From Pseudomonas botevensis (lineage in GTDB: Bacteria; Pseudomonadota; Gammaproteobacteria; Pseudomonadales; Pseudomonadaceae): DNA of 64,000 nt. Position 1 is the stretch's first letter; the number at the start of each line of letters is the position of its first letter. The translations under genes and the position numbers were made by a program. Where the stretch lies: positions 186,001-250,000 of the forward strand of contig NZ_JAHTKI010000009.1 in NCBI RefSeq assembly GCF_019145475.1, read 5' to 3'. The notes below the pieces were generated by a model, which did no database searches, was not told the DNA's origin, and saw only the letters and a program-made list of their open reading frames with translations. This document shows, piece by piece, positions 26,486 through 35,490 of this stretch.

Positions 26486-28849
26486 GTGGTGGATTTACCG
26501 CAGGGCTTCGTCCTGACCCGGCATTGGCGCGATACCCCGGCCGGCACCGAAGTCGAGTTCTGGCTGGCGACCGACGCCGGGCCGCAGCGCGTGCGCTTGC
26601 CGCACCAGCCGTCGGTGGCGTTCATCCCGGCGCAGCAGCGCGAGCAGGCCGAGCGCGTGCTGGCCGATGAAAAGAACGTCGAACTGCGCCCCCTGGCCCT
26701 GCAGGATTTCGAGCATCGCCCGGTGCTCGGTCTGTATTGCCAGCAACACGGCCAATTGATGCGCCTGGAAACCGCGCTCAACCGCGCCGGTGTCGACGTC
26801 TTCGAAGCCGACGTGCGACCGCCGGAGCGCTACTTGATGGAGCGTTTCATCACCGCCCCGGTCAGCTTCCATGGCACCCCGGATGGCGACGGCACGCTGA
26901 TCGACGCCCATCTCAAGCCCGCGCCCGGCTATCGGCCGAGCCTGCGCCTGGTCTCGCTGGACATCGAAACCACCGAGCAGGGTGAGTTGTACTCCATTGC
27001 CCTGGAAGGTTGCGGCGAGCGTCAGGTGTACATGCTCGGCGCGCCGAATGGCGACGCCAGCATCGTCGACTTCGACCTTGAATACTGCGACTCGCGCACC
27101 CTGATCCTGAAGAAGCTCAACGACTGGTTCGCCCGCCACGATCCTGATGCGATCATCGGCTGGAACCTCGTGCAATTCGACCTGCGCGTCCTGCATGAAC
27201 ACGCCCGGCGCCTCGGCGTGCCGCTCAAGCTCGGGCGTGGCGGGGAAGAGATGCAGTGGCGCGAGCACGGCAGCCGCACGCACTACTTCGCTTCGGCGGC
27301 CGGTCGGCTGATTATCGATGGCATCGAATCGCTGCGTTCGGCGACCTGGAGCTTTCCCTCGTTCAGCCTGGAAAACGTCGCCCAGACCTTGCTCGGCGAA
27401 GGCAAGTCCATCGACAACCCGTACCAGCGCATGGACGAAATCAACCGCATGTTCGCCGAGGACAAACCGGCGCTGGCCAAATACAACCTCAAGGACTGCG
27501 AACTGGTCACGCGGATCTTCGCCAAGACCGAATTGCTGACCTTCCTTCTGGAGCGCGCCAGCGTCACCGGATTGCCGGCCGATCGCAGCGGCGGTTCGGT
27601 GGCGGCATTCACCCACCTCTACATGCCGCTGATGCACCGTCAGGGCTTCGTCGCGCCGAACCTGGGCAGCAAACCGGCCCAGGCCAGCCCCGGCGGATTT
27701 GTCATGGACTCGCAGCCGGGACTCTACGAGTCGGTGCTGGTGCTCGACTACAAGAGCCTTTATCCGTCGATCATCCGCACGTTCCTGATCGACCCGGTGG
27801 GCCTGATCGAAGGCCTGCAGCACCCCGACGACGCCGATTCGGTGCCGGGCTTTCGTGGCGCGCGATTCTCCCGCACCCGGCATTGCCTGCCGTCCATCGT
27901 TGCGCGGGTCGCCGAAGGCCGCGAGACCGCCAAGCGCGAGCACAACGCGCCGTTGTCCCAGGCGCTGAAAATCATCATGAACGCCTTCTACGGCGTGCTC
28001 GGTTCCAGCGGTTGCCGTTTCTTCGATACCCGATTGGCCTCCTCGATCACCCTGCGCGGCCACGAAATCATGCTGCGCACCCGGCAATTGATCGAAGCCC
28101 AGGGCCATGCGGTGATCTATGGCGACACCGACTCGACGTTCGTCTGGCTGCGTCGTCCCCACGGTCAGGAAGAAGCGGCGACGATCGGCCATGCGCTGGT
28201 CAAGCACGTCAACGACTGGTGGCGCGCCCATGTGCGTGACGAGTACGGACTGGAAAGCGCCCTCGAACTGCAATTCGAAACCCACTACAAGCGCTTCCTG
28301 ATGCCAACCATTCGCGGCGCGGAGGAGGGCAGCAAGAAACGTTACGCCGGTCTGGTGACGCGCGCCGATGGCAGCGAAGAAATGGTCTACAAAGGTCTGG
28401 AAACCGTGCGCACCGACTGGTCCCTGCTGGCCCGGCAGTTCCAGCAGGAGTTGTACCAGCGGATCTTCCAGCGCAAGCCCTATCAGGATTACGTGCGCGA
28501 CTACGTGAACAAGACCCTGGCCGGTGAGTTCGATGATCGGCTGGTGTACCGCAAGCGCCTGCGTCGTACCCTCGACGACTACGAGCGTAACGTACCGCCT
28601 CACGTGCGCGCCGCGCGGCTGGCCGATGATTACAACGCGCAGCACGGGCGTCCCCGGCAATACCAGAACGGCGGCTGGATCAGCTACGTCATCACCCTGG
28701 CCGGCCCGGAACCGCTGGAGGCGCGACGCGCGGCCATCGATTACGACCACTACATCACCCGGCAACTGCAACCGGTGGCGGACGCGATCCTGCCGTTCGT
28801 CGACGACGATTTCTCAACCCTGATTGGGGGGCAACTGGGCCTGTTTTGA
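26486..28849 (+). CDS. polB: DNA polymerase II (family B)
   Basis: A 787-residue family B polymerase, close to the 783 residues of E. coli Pol II, acting in translesion synthesis and replication restart. The 3'-5' exonuclease motifs are [15 protein letters not shown] (about 157), [10 protein letters not shown] (about 222) and YNLKDCELV (about 332). Polymerase motif A is [10 protein letters not shown] (about 421), motif [10 protein letters not shown] (about 495) and motif C YGDTDS (about 545). All catalytic acids are present. The GTG start has TTGAGG a few bases upstream. I found no LexA box (CTG...CAG type) in the 200 bp before it, unlike the SOS-controlled E. coli gene. Its last 36 bases overlap the convergent DUF1810 gene. 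Confidence 0.97.
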   Translation: MVDLPQGFVLTRHWRDTPAGTEVEFWLATDAGPQRVRLPHQPSVAFIPAQQREQAERVLADEKNVELRPLALQDFEHRPVLGLYCQQHGQLMRLETALNRAGVDVFEADVRPPERYLMERFITAPVSFHGTPDGDGTLIDAHLKPAPGYRPSLRLVSLDIETTEQGELYSIALEGCGERQVYMLGAPNGDASIVDFDLEYCDSRTLILKKLNDWFARHDPDAIIGWNLVQFDLRVLHEHARRLGVPLKLGRGGEEMQWREHGSRTHYFASAAGRLIIDGIESLRSATWSFPSFSLENVAQTLLGEGKSIDNPYQRMDEINRMFAEDKPALAKYNLKDCELVTRIFAKTELLTFLLERASVTGLPADRSGGSVAAFTHLYMPLMHRQGFVAPNLGSKPAQASPGGFVMDSQPGLYESVLVLDYKSLYPSIIRTFLIDPVGLIEGLQHPDDADSVPGFRGARFSRTRHCLPSIVARVAEGRETAKREHNAPLSQALKIIMNAFYGVLGSSGCRFFDTRLASSITLRGHEIMLRTRQLIEAQGHAVIYGDTDSTFVWLRRPHGQEEAATIGHALVKHVNDWWRAHVRDEYGLESALELQFETHYKRFLMPTIRGAEEGSKKRYAGLVTRADGSEEMVYKGLETVRTDWSLLARQFQQELYQRIFQRKPYQDYVRDYVNKTLAGEFDDRLVYRKRLRRTLDDYERNVPPHVRAARLADDYNAQHGRPRQYQNGGWISYVITLAGPEPLEARRAAIDYDHYITRQLQPVADAILPFVDDDFSTLIGGQLGLF

Positions 28850-29284
28850 GTCCAGCAACTGCAACGTCCATTCGTCCTCGATGCCGTGGAAATAGCGCTC
28901 CAGAGCCTGATGGAACAGGCTGTCGTCGGCGCTGAACTGGGCGAACAGGGTGAGGGAGGAATGGAATTTCAGGTCGTCGGGGTGGCCGAAAATCTCAGCC
29001 ACCGAACGCTGGCGCACATTCAGCACCAGCTGCGTGCAGGTGCGTAGCCGGGCGCCGAGCCGTTCGTGGGCCAGATAGGCCCGGGCCTCGGCGGCGGAGC
29101 CGATGGCGAAGCGCCGGGACATTTCGCTGCCGCCGAGTCCGGCGAATTGCGGGAAGACAAACCACATCCAGTGGCTGCGCTTGCGCCCTTCGTCCAGTTC
29201 CCGCTGGACCCGTTCGAACACCGGGTCCTGGGCCTGGACGAAGCGTTGCAGGTTGAACGGATCGTACTGATCAGTACTTCTCAT
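28814..29284 (-). CDS. DUF1810 family protein
   Basis: A 156-residue soluble protein of the DUF1810 family: [39 protein letters not shown] is the defining N-terminal block, followed by the conserved [19 protein letters not shown] and [14 protein letters not shown]. The length matches the family. The function is not established and I do not assign one. The stop codon lies inside the 3' end of polB on the opposite strand (36-bp overlap), so transcripts of the two genes would be complementary at their ends. Confidence 0.85.
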   Translation of the reverse strand: MRSTDQYDPFNLQRFVQAQDPVFERVQRELDEGRKRSHWMWFVFPQFAGLGGSEMSRRFAIGSAAEARAYLAHERLGARLRTCTQLVLNVRQRSVAEIFGHPDDLKFHSSLTLFAQFSADDSLFHQALERYFHGIEDEWTLQLLDSKQAQLPPNQG

Positions 29285-29314
29285 GGGCCGCGCCCTCTGA
29301 CAGTCGGCAGCGGC

Positions 29315-30136
29315 TCAGACCATCGCCAGCCGCTGCTTGCGTTGTGGCGCTTGAAACGCCTGGTCCAGCGCCGCCAGATCCCCGGCGTCCAGTTGCAGTT
29401 GCGCCGCTTGTGCATTGAGTCGCACGTGTTCCGGCCGCACAGCCTTGGGGATCGCAATCACACCATCCTGACGCAGAATCCACGCCAGCGAAACCTGCGC
29501 CGGGGTCGCGTCGTGACGAGCGGCAATCTGCTGCAGGACCGGCTCGGCGAGCAACGCACCGCCCTGGCCGATCGGGCAGTACGCCATCAGCGGCATGCGC
29601 TGTTGCTGACACCACGGCAGCAGGTCGAATTCGATGCCGCGTTCCTCCAGGTTGTACAGCACCTGGTTGGTGGCGCAGGCCGGAGCGGACAGTTCTTGCA
29701 GATCATCGACGTCGAAATTCGACACGCCCCAGCGGCCGATCTTGCCGTCCTCGCGCAGCCGTTCGAAAGCCTCGACGGTTTCTTCCAGCGGATACTGGCC
29801 GCGCCAGTGCAGCAGATACAGGTCGATGTAGTCGGTGTCGAGCCGGCGCAGACTGCGCTCACAGGCCTGGGGAATGCCTTTGCGGCTGGCGTTGTGCGGG
29901 TAGACCTTGCTCACCAGGAACACCCGGTCGCGCAGGCCGGCGATGGCTTCGCCGACCACCACTTCGGCGCCGCCTTCCGCGTACATTTCAGCGCTGTCGA
30001 TCAGGCTCATGCCCAGTTCGATGCCGCTGCGCAGGGCCGCCACTTCACGCTTGTGCGCCGAGCGGTCTTCGCCCATGCGCCAGGTGCCCTGACCGATCAC
30101 CGGAACCTGCACGCCTGCCAGTTCGAGGGTACGCAT
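29315..30136 (-). CDS. Aldo/keto reductase
   Basis: A 273-residue NADPH-dependent (beta/alpha)8 reductase. The catalytic tetrad is complete: D47 and Y52 in DSAEMYAEGG, K77 in LVSKVYP and H110 in YLLHWRG. The C-terminal cofactor block IAIPKAVRPEHVRLNAQA is typical of the YeaE/YdbC-like group acting on methylglyoxal or other aldehydes; the substrate is inferred only at that level. The ATG is preceded by a perfect AAGGAGG five bases away, but that ribosome-binding site is exactly complementary to CCTCCTTTCTG 54 bases further upstream in the transcript (see 30142-30217). It lies downstream of galM on the same strand. Confidence 0.9.
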   Translation of the reverse strand: MRTLELAGVQVPVIGQGTWRMGEDRSAHKREVAALRSGIELGMSLIDSAEMYAEGGAEVVVGEAIAGLRDRVFLVSKVYPHNASRKGIPQACERSLRRLDTDYIDLYLLHWRGQYPLEETVEAFERLREDGKIGRWGVSNFDVDDLQELSAPACATNQVLYNLEERGIEFDLLPWCQQQRMPLMAYCPIGQGGALLAEPVLQQIAARHDATPAQVSLAWILRQDGVIAIPKAVRPEHVRLNAQAAQLQLDAGDLAALDQAFQAPQRKQRLAMV

Positions 30137-30141
30137 TCAAA

Positions 30142-30217
30142 CCTCCTTTCTGAAATCGTCGATACCTGAGTGGGCAGCAGGATAGCCCACGGGTTCCGCG
30201 CGGTTCCAGAAAGGAGG
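30142..30217 (-). promoter_or_regulatory. 5' leader able to sequester the ribosome-binding site of the aldo/keto reductase gene
   Basis: On the minus strand the transcript reads CCTCCTTTCTG (30217-30207), then a hairpin GTGGGC/GCCCAC (30190-30185 with 30175-30170, nine-base loop), then CAGAAAGGAGG (30152-30142), which is the Shine-Dalgarno five bases before the ATG. The outer arms are perfectly complementary over 11 bases and enclose the inner hairpin, so an extended fold would hide the ribosome-binding site. This looks like a translational switch, but it is predicted from complementarity alone. Confidence 0.5.
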
Positions 30218-30224
30218 CGGGCGA

Positions 30225-31373
30225 TTATTTTGCGGAGAACTTCAGAACCACGCTCTGGGTATAGGTCTGCCCGGGATTCAGCCGCGTGCTCGGGAAGTCC
30301 GGCTGATTCGGCGAGTCCGGATAATGCTGGGTCTCAAGCGTGAACGCGCCCCAATGCGGATACACCTTGCCCGCCTTGCCCTTGACCGTGCCGTCGAGGA
30401 AGTTGCTGGTGTAGAACTGCACGCCCGGTTCGCTGGTGTACAGCTGCAGGTGACGGCCGGATTGCGGGTCACTGACCTCAGCGGCCAGTTGCTTGATATC
30501 GCCTTTGTTATCCAGTGCCCAGTTGAAATCGAACCCGCCCTGTTTCGGCTCGGCGAATTTCAGTTGCGGGTGATCGGCCTTGATGTGCTGGCCGATGGCG
30601 GTGGGTTTGGTGAAGTCCATCGGCGTGCCGGCCACCGGGGCCAGTTCGCCGGTCGGGATCAGTTTGGCGGTGACCGGGGTGTAGCGGCTGGCGTGCAGGG
30701 TGGCGAACTGCTTGAGGATGTCGCCGTTACCGGCGCCGGCCAGGTTGAAATAGCTGTGGTTGGTCAGGTTGAGCACCGTCGGTTTGTCGGTGCTGGCCTT
30801 GTAGTCGATGCGCAGCTCATTGCTGTCGGTCAGGCGATAGGTGACCTCGGTGGTGAGATTGCCGGGGAAACCCATTTCACCGTCCGCCGACAGGTACGTC
30901 AGGGTCACGCCCACCGAATCCTTGTCCTTGGTCTCCTGCGCTTTCCAGACCTTCTTGTCGAAGCCCTGGGTGCCGCCATGCAGCGCGTTGGTCTTGTCGT
31001 TCTGCGGCACCTGATAACGCTTGCCGTCGAGTTCGAAAGCGCCATCGGCCAGGCGATTGCCGAAGCGACCGATGGTCGCGCCGAAGTACGCCGTGCCTTT
31101 CTGGTAGCCCTGCACATCGTCGAAACCGAGTACTACATCGTCGAGCTTGCCGTGTTTGTCCGGCACTTGCAGCGCCTGCAGCGTCGCGCCGTAGGTGATG
31201 ACGGTGGCCTGCATGCCGTGGCTGTTGCGCAGGAGGAATTGCTCGACGGGAGTGCCGTCATTGGTTTTGCCGAAAGCTTTGTGTTCGCTGGAGAGGCCAG
31301 CGGCCTGGGCGCAGAGGGTCGAGAGCATCAGGGACAGTCCGAGGCCGGGGAGCAGGTGACGGGATTGAAGCAT
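30225..31373 (-). CDS. galM: Aldose 1-epimerase (mutarotase), periplasmic
   Basis: A 382-residue mutarotase interconverting alpha and beta sugar anomers. A signal peptide (MLQSRHLLPGLGLSLMLSTLCAQA, cut after AQA) makes it periplasmic. The catalytic His is in LTNHSYFNLAG and the catalytic Glu in TLETQHYPDSPNQPDFPS; GRFGNRLADGAFELDG and NALHGGTQGFDKKVW are the other family blocks. The ATG at 31373 follows AAGGAAG at eight bases; the frame is open 17 codons further upstream, but that start would place the signal peptide internally. A TAAACGTTTA palindrome lies 90 bp upstream in an AT-rich promoter region. Confidence 0.92.
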   Translation of the reverse strand: MLQSRHLLPGLGLSLMLSTLCAQAAGLSSEHKAFGKTNDGTPVEQFLLRNSHGMQATVITYGATLQALQVPDKHGKLDDVVLGFDDVQGYQKGTAYFGATIGRFGNRLADGAFELDGKRYQVPQNDKTNALHGGTQGFDKKVWKAQETKDKDSVGVTLTYLSADGEMGFPGNLTTEVTYRLTDSNELRIDYKASTDKPTVLNLTNHSYFNLAGAGNGDILKQFATLHASRYTPVTAKLIPTGELAPVAGTPMDFTKPTAIGQHIKADHPQLKFAEPKQGGFDFNWALDNKGDIKQLAAEVSDPQSGRHLQLYTSEPGVQFYTSNFLDGTVKGKAGKVYPHWGAFTLETQHYPDSPNQPDFPSTRLNPGQTYTQSVVLKFSAK

Positions 31374-31459
31374 GGTTGATCTTCCTTTTTGTTGTTGTTT
31401 TGAGAAATATCGATAAATAGTCAATCTAATTTACGTACTTGAGGACATTTATAGTGGAT

Positions 31460-31469
31460 TAAACGTTTA
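31460..31469. promoter_or_regulatory. TAAACGTTTA palindrome upstream of galM
   Basis: A perfect 10-bp palindrome with the AACGTT core of LacI-family operators, in an AT-rich stretch about 90 bp before galM and 160 bp before a divergent lipoprotein gene. It resembles the core of the tsx palindrome at 2856-2873 but lacks the flanking GC/GC. It may be an operator; short palindromes also arise by chance in AT-rich DNA. Confidence 0.3.
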
Positions 31470-31623
31470 TTGCAAAAATAAAGTCCGACTAAATTGAATG
31501 ATGGTATTCGCACCGAAGGTCGGGAAACGATATTGGCACCGCACTTTTCCGTGATCGCCGGCTCTATCCATGGCCAGGTTGCGGTGACTCCCGCCGCACA
31601 GGAATGTGTCCGTTCGAGAATTC

Positions 31624-32373
31624 ATGCCCCGAGTCGTTACCCAGATCACTTTGTTTTTGCGTTGTCTGTGCCTGTTGCCGGCGTGTCTGTCGACGCTGTT
31701 GCTCGGCGGTTGCAGTCATCAGGACGGCAACGATTTCGTCACCCAGTTTCGCCAGGCCAAACCCCAGGAGTTTCTCCAGACCAGCGTCGACCGCATGGCG
31801 ACCCTGGCGATGCGCGACAACCTCGACAGCCTCTATCTGCTGATGAGCAAGCTCTACCTGCGCAACCCGGACGAGTTGCGCAAATCAGGATTTCTCGACG
31901 TCAACACGGCGGTGAAACAGGTGCGCCAGGCCATCGAGCAGCAACAACCGCTGCCCACCCTGGGCGGTAAGAAGGACCTGGCGGCGCTGAGCTACGCCAT
32001 GAGCCCGGAGTTTCTCGGGGATCGGGTCGGCGCCTTCATCTATGCGATCGGCAGCATGTTGGTGACCGCTCACGGCAACCGCCTCGAGTTCTACATGACC
32101 GACGCGATCAACCCGACCTTCGTCAACAACGCCGCGCGCAACATCGAGAAAGCCACATGGATTCTGTCGCAGCGTCAGAACAAGGAAGGCCAGCCGCTGT
32201 TGTTCTCCAATGAAATTTCCGAGGAGGGCAGCAACCTGAGTTTCGCCACCGAGTTCGGCAAAGTCGTGGCGCGCCTGGACCTGCTGACCCAGATGCTCGA
32301 TGAGCGCTACCGGCGCATCGGTCTGAATTACGCGCAGAGTCTGTTGTTCCTGAATTTCCTGCCGGTGCAGTGA
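31624..32373 (+). CDS. Lipoprotein of unknown function
   Basis: A 249-residue protein with a lipoprotein signal peptide (LFLRCLCLLPACLSTLLLGGC), lipid-attached at C30, followed by Ser, which favours outer-membrane sorting. The mature chain is mostly helical and soluble, for example FLQTSVDRMATLAMRDNLDSLYLLMSKLYLRNP and FAT..FGKVVARLDLLTQMLDERYRR. I recognise no family and no catalytic motif. The ATG at 31624 is chosen because it gives a compact signal peptide; the in-frame GTG at 31606 with AGGA upstream would add six residues. It is divergent from galM and upstream of a TauE permease gene. Confidence 0.75.
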   Translation: MPRVVTQITLFLRCLCLLPACLSTLLLGGCSHQDGNDFVTQFRQAKPQEFLQTSVDRMATLAMRDNLDSLYLLMSKLYLRNPDELRKSGFLDVNTAVKQVRQAIEQQQPLPTLGGKKDLAALSYAMSPEFLGDRVGAFIYAIGSMLVTAHGNRLEFYMTDAINPTFVNNAARNIEKATWILSQRQNKEGQPLLFSNEISEEGSNLSFATEFGKVVARLDLLTQMLDERYRRIGLNYAQSLLFLNFLPVQ

Positions 32374-32493
32374 ACGCCGTCTCGCGGAGTATGGTGGAAA
32401 GGCATAACGATAGATCCTATCGATATAGGAGGTTATAAGAAAAATCGCTATGCTGCGGGCCAGATTTTTCCTGTCGTTTTTCTGGACGTCTTA

Positions 32494-33279
32494 ATGGAAT
32501 TGGCAAATTTCGGCCTGGTGATTGCCGGGTTGGTGGTGGGTTTTATTGTCGGCATGACCGGTGTCGGCGGCGGTTCGCTGATGACGCCGATCCTGCTGTG
32601 GTTCGGCATCAACCCGGCGACAGCGGTGGGCACTGACCTGCTGTACGCCGCCATTACCAAATCCAGCGGCGTTCTGGTTCACAAGAAAAACAACAACATC
32701 GACTGGTCCATCACCGGTTGGCTGACCCTCGGCAGCGTGCCGGCGGTGGCAATGACCTTGTGGTTTCTCAGCACCCTGCACACCGCGCCGGATGCGATGA
32801 ACGCCATCATCAAACAAGCCCTGGGCTTCGTGCTGTTCGCCACGGCGATGGCGATTTTCTTCAAGAAGCGTCTGCTGGCGTTCGCCCACAAACGGGCTGG
32901 CGGCAACTACAACCCGAGCGGCGCACGCCTGAATGCCATGACCGTGCTCACCGGGCTGATCCTTGGCACCATGGTTGCGCTGACCTCGATCGGTGCCGGC
33001 GCCCTGGGCACTGTTGCGCTGTTCATTCTCTATCCGCTGCTGCCGACCCGGCGCCTGGTCGGCACCGAAATCGCTCACGCCGTACCGCTGACCCTGGTCG
33101 CCGGCCTTGGCCACGCGAGCATGGGCAACATGGATTGGGGCGTGCTGGGCTACCTGTTGCTCGGCTCGCTGCCGGGCATCTGGCTCGGCAGCCACCTCAC
33201 CGGGCGCATCTCCGACGAACTGCTGCGCCCGTGCCTGGCGACCATGCTGGTACTGATCGGGTACAAACTGGCGTTCTGA
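32494..33279 (+). CDS. Sulfite exporter TauE/SafE family permease
   Basis: A 261-residue integral membrane protein with about eight hydrophobic segments arranged as two inverted halves, each opening with a glycine-rich helix: VVGFIVGMTGVGGGSLMTPILLWFGI (residues 10-35) and ILGTMVALTSIGAGALGTVALFILYP (about 155-180). These G(V/I)G(A/G)G motifs define the TauE/SafE/TSUP family, which moves sulfite, sulfoacetate and other small organic anions. No sulfur-metabolism gene is adjacent, so the substrate is open. It starts at the ATG at 32494 after an AT-rich, promoter-like stretch. Confidence 0.9.
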   Translation: MELANFGLVIAGLVVGFIVGMTGVGGGSLMTPILLWFGINPATAVGTDLLYAAITKSSGVLVHKKNNNIDWSITGWLTLGSVPAVAMTLWFLSTLHTAPDAMNAIIKQALGFVLFATAMAIFFKKRLLAFAHKRAGGNYNPSGARLNAMTVLTGLILGTMVALTSIGAGALGTVALFILYPLLPTRRLVGTEIAHAVPLTLVAGLGHASMGNMDWGVLGYLLLGSLPGIWLGSHLTGRISDELLRPCLATMLVLIGYKLAF

Positions 33280-33483
33280 TCTGACGCCAATCCCTGCGAT
33301 TTTCCCCGCATCAAACCGTCATGAAAGATCATCAAATGCCGGTCAGGATCAGCACCTGGCCGGTTGCGCAAAATCGTTGCTGACCTACGCTTTGAGCAAG
33401 GCGAAACACTTTTGCCGGGCGCCCCCCGGAACAATCGCCACGATGCGCAATCATTAGAGCGTGGATATCAAAAGGAGATGCGC

Positions 33484-34050
33484 ATGCTCATCAGGTCATT
33501 GACCCTGACACTCTTGCTGGCGATTGCCGGCCCCTTGTTCGCCGCTGAAAACGACTCGCCGACTGCCGGGGATGTGGGGAGGTTCCGGCCACTGATCGTG
33601 ATCGCGTCCAGCACTGTTGATCCCAAGTGGACGAGCCTGAAAAAGGAGCTGGAAGATCCAGCCAACAAAAAAGGCGTCGCCGATCGCAATATCAAGGTCT
33701 ACACGATCCTCAACATGGCCGGCCAGCTCGATGGCAAGGACCTCGGTCAGCAGGACACCATGGCGCTGCTGCGCTCCCTGAAAATGGGCGCCGGGGCTTA
33801 TCCGAAGTTCTTCCTGATCGGCAAGGACGGCGAAACCAAACTCTCCGCATCGGGCGACGAAACGGCGTCGGTGAACCTGAAGAAAATCTTCGACACCATC
33901 GATGCCTTGCCGGCGTCCGAGAAGGAGGTCGTCGTACCGAGCGTGGCAACGCCAGCCGCCACCGAGCCGGCACCGGCGAAAGGCACGAAGGGCACCAAAC
34001 CCGCCAAGCCAGCCAAACCGAGCAAGCCGCCGGAAATGCCGGATGATTGA
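33484..34050 (+). CDS. DUF4174 secreted protein with Lys/Pro-rich tail
   Basis: A 188-residue secreted protein. The signal peptide MLIRSLTLTLLLAIAGPLFA (cut after LFA) precedes a thioredoxin-like DUF4174 domain (about residues 30-135), with RFRPLIVIASSTVDPKW near its start and FFLIGKDGETKLSASG near its end; no CxxC is present, so it is not an oxidoreductase of the usual kind. The tail (about 150-188) is low-complexity Ala/Pro/Lys (KGTKGTKPAKPAKPSK). The ATG at 33484 is six bases after AAAGGAG; the in-frame ATG at 33478 abuts that motif. Function unknown. Confidence 0.75.
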   Translation: MLIRSLTLTLLLAIAGPLFAAENDSPTAGDVGRFRPLIVIASSTVDPKWTSLKKELEDPANKKGVADRNIKVYTILNMAGQLDGKDLGQQDTMALLRSLKMGAGAYPKFFLIGKDGETKLSASGDETASVNLKKIFDTIDALPASEKEVVVPSVATPAATEPAPAKGTKGTKPAKPAKPSKPPEMPDD

Positions 34051-34121
34051 GGGGTTGCTTCAGGGGTGATGAATTTTAGTCGTCTTGGACTGGCGATTGC
34101 AGGCGTAGCCTCAAGCACAAT

Positions 34122-34155
34122 AAAAATGGGCGACCTTTACAGGTCGCCCATTTTT
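34122..34155. terminator. Bidirectional intrinsic terminator between the DUF4174 gene and ampC
   Basis: A perfect 15-bp stem (AAAAATGGGCGACCT and its complement) with a TTAC loop. The A/T ends of the stem give U-runs on both strands, so it can serve both convergent genes. Confidence 0.93.
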
Positions 34156-34164
34156 ATTGCTGGA

Positions 34165-35331
34165 TCACTCGGCCAACTCTCCGAGAATCCGGTGCGCAAT
34201 CTTCACCCGTTCCGCATTCGGATAATTACGGTTGGCCAGAATCACAATGCCGATCTTCTTCGACGGTACGAACGCCGCATACGCGCCGAAGCCGCTGGTG
34301 GAGCCGGTCTTGTTGAACAGTACGTTCTGCGGTTCCGGTTGTGGCGGGTTGAGCCATTGGACCTTGTGCGCTTCCATCGCCATCGGCGTGGAGTTGCCAT
34401 CCAGCAAGCGCTCAAGGCTGATCGGGTAGCTGTAGCGTTCCCAGCCCAGGCCCTGGGTCATGTCGCCGACGCTGTAGTAACCGGTGTGGGTGAGGGCGAT
34501 GGCTTTTTGTAGCGGGGCTTCGAGTTTTGCGCTGTTGAGGTTGGCGTCGAGGTACTTGAGCAGATCTGCTGCGCTGGTCTTCACGCCGTAGGCTTCACCG
34601 TCGAGGGCGCCGGGGCCGACGCGTACCGGTTTGTCAGTCTTGTCATAGCCCTGGGCGTAGAGATCCGCGTGCGTCGTTGGCACCTTCAGGAAGGTGTGCT
34701 GCAAGCCAAGTTTCGGCAGCAGCGTTTCGGTCATCGCCTGATCGAACGGTTGGCCGAGGCTTTTGGCGGCCAGGAAGCCGAACAGCCCGATACTCGGGTT
34801 GGAGTACTGGCGATGGCTGCCTGCGGGATAAACCGGTTTCCAGTGTTGGAAATAACCGAGCATCTTGTCGGAAGAATCCGCGTTGTCCGGAAATTGCAGC
34901 GGCAGGCCGCCAGCGCTGTAGGTGCCCAGTTGCAGCACGCTGATCTTGTCGAAGGCGCTGCCGCGAAGGGCGGGGAGGACGCTGCTGGCCATAGCCGAGA
35001 AATCCAGTTTGTCGCTGGCCTGGGCGTAACCGCCGAGGGTTGCGGTGAAGGTTTTGCTCACCGAGCCGATTTCGAACAGGGTGTTTTCGCTGACTTTCTG
35101 ACCGGTATCCTTCGCCGCGACGCCGTAGTTAAAGTAATGCGGCTGGCCATCGATCGTGATGGCCACGGCAAGGCCGGGAATGTTCTGTTGTTGCATGACG
35201 GGCGCGACCGTCGCATCGACCAGCGCTCGCATCTGCTCCTCGGAATGAGGCGCGGCCAGGCAGGCGGCGGTGCTGAAGAAAAGTCCGAAGGCGCTGTAGG
35301 ACTTGAGTCTGGTCAGTTTTCTTGGATGCAT
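34165..35331 (-). CDS. ampC: Class C beta-lactamase
   Basis: A 388-residue periplasmic serine beta-lactamase hydrolysing cephalosporins. The signal peptide (about residues 1-26, ending in ACLAA) is followed by the catalytic set: S90-V-S-K93 (SxxK), Y176-S-N178 and K341-T-G343. The overall size and LQLGTYSAGGLPLQFP, GYDKTDKPVRV and KTGSTSGFGAYAAFVPSKKIG are those of chromosomal Pseudomonas AmpC. The ATG at 35331 is used; another in-frame ATG at 35349 would add six residues. It is divergent from a LysR regulator 159 bp away, the standard inducible ampR-ampC layout, so induction through cell-wall muropeptides is expected. Confidence 0.95.
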   Translation of the reverse strand: MHPRKLTRLKSYSAFGLFFSTAACLAAPHSEEQMRALVDATVAPVMQQQNIPGLAVAITIDGQPHYFNYGVAAKDTGQKVSENTLFEIGSVSKTFTATLGGYAQASDKLDFSAMASSVLPALRGSAFDKISVLQLGTYSAGGLPLQFPDNADSSDKMLGYFQHWKPVYPAGSHRQYSNPSIGLFGFLAAKSLGQPFDQAMTETLLPKLGLQHTFLKVPTTHADLYAQGYDKTDKPVRVGPGALDGEAYGVKTSAADLLKYLDANLNSAKLEAPLQKAIALTHTGYYSVGDMTQGLGWERYSYPISLERLLDGNSTPMAMEAHKVQWLNPPQPEPQNVLFNKTGSTSGFGAYAAFVPSKKIGIVILANRNYPNAERVKIAHRILGELAE

Positions 35332-35490
35332 GTGGGAACCACTCTCCATGAGTGTTGATTGTCTTATGCCGCTACACTGCGAGCGGTTTTCGTCAGGCGG
35401 CTGATCAGCGCCGCCAAATCTAGGCAGTCCGGCGGCGATCGACAAACGACGATATCTCGGATGAGCCATTAGAAAAATTTGGGACTGGCC
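35332..35490. promoter_or_regulatory. ampC-ampR divergent control region
   Basis: These 159 bp between divergent ampC and ampR should contain the AmpR operator and both promoters, by analogy with other ampR-ampC loci. I could not align a classical AmpR box with certainty, so no sub-site is given. Confidence 0.5.

Noticed and set aside
35332..35490. Exact AmpR operator in the ampC-ampR gap
   Set aside because: T-N11-A patterns occur, but none could be told from background without alignment.
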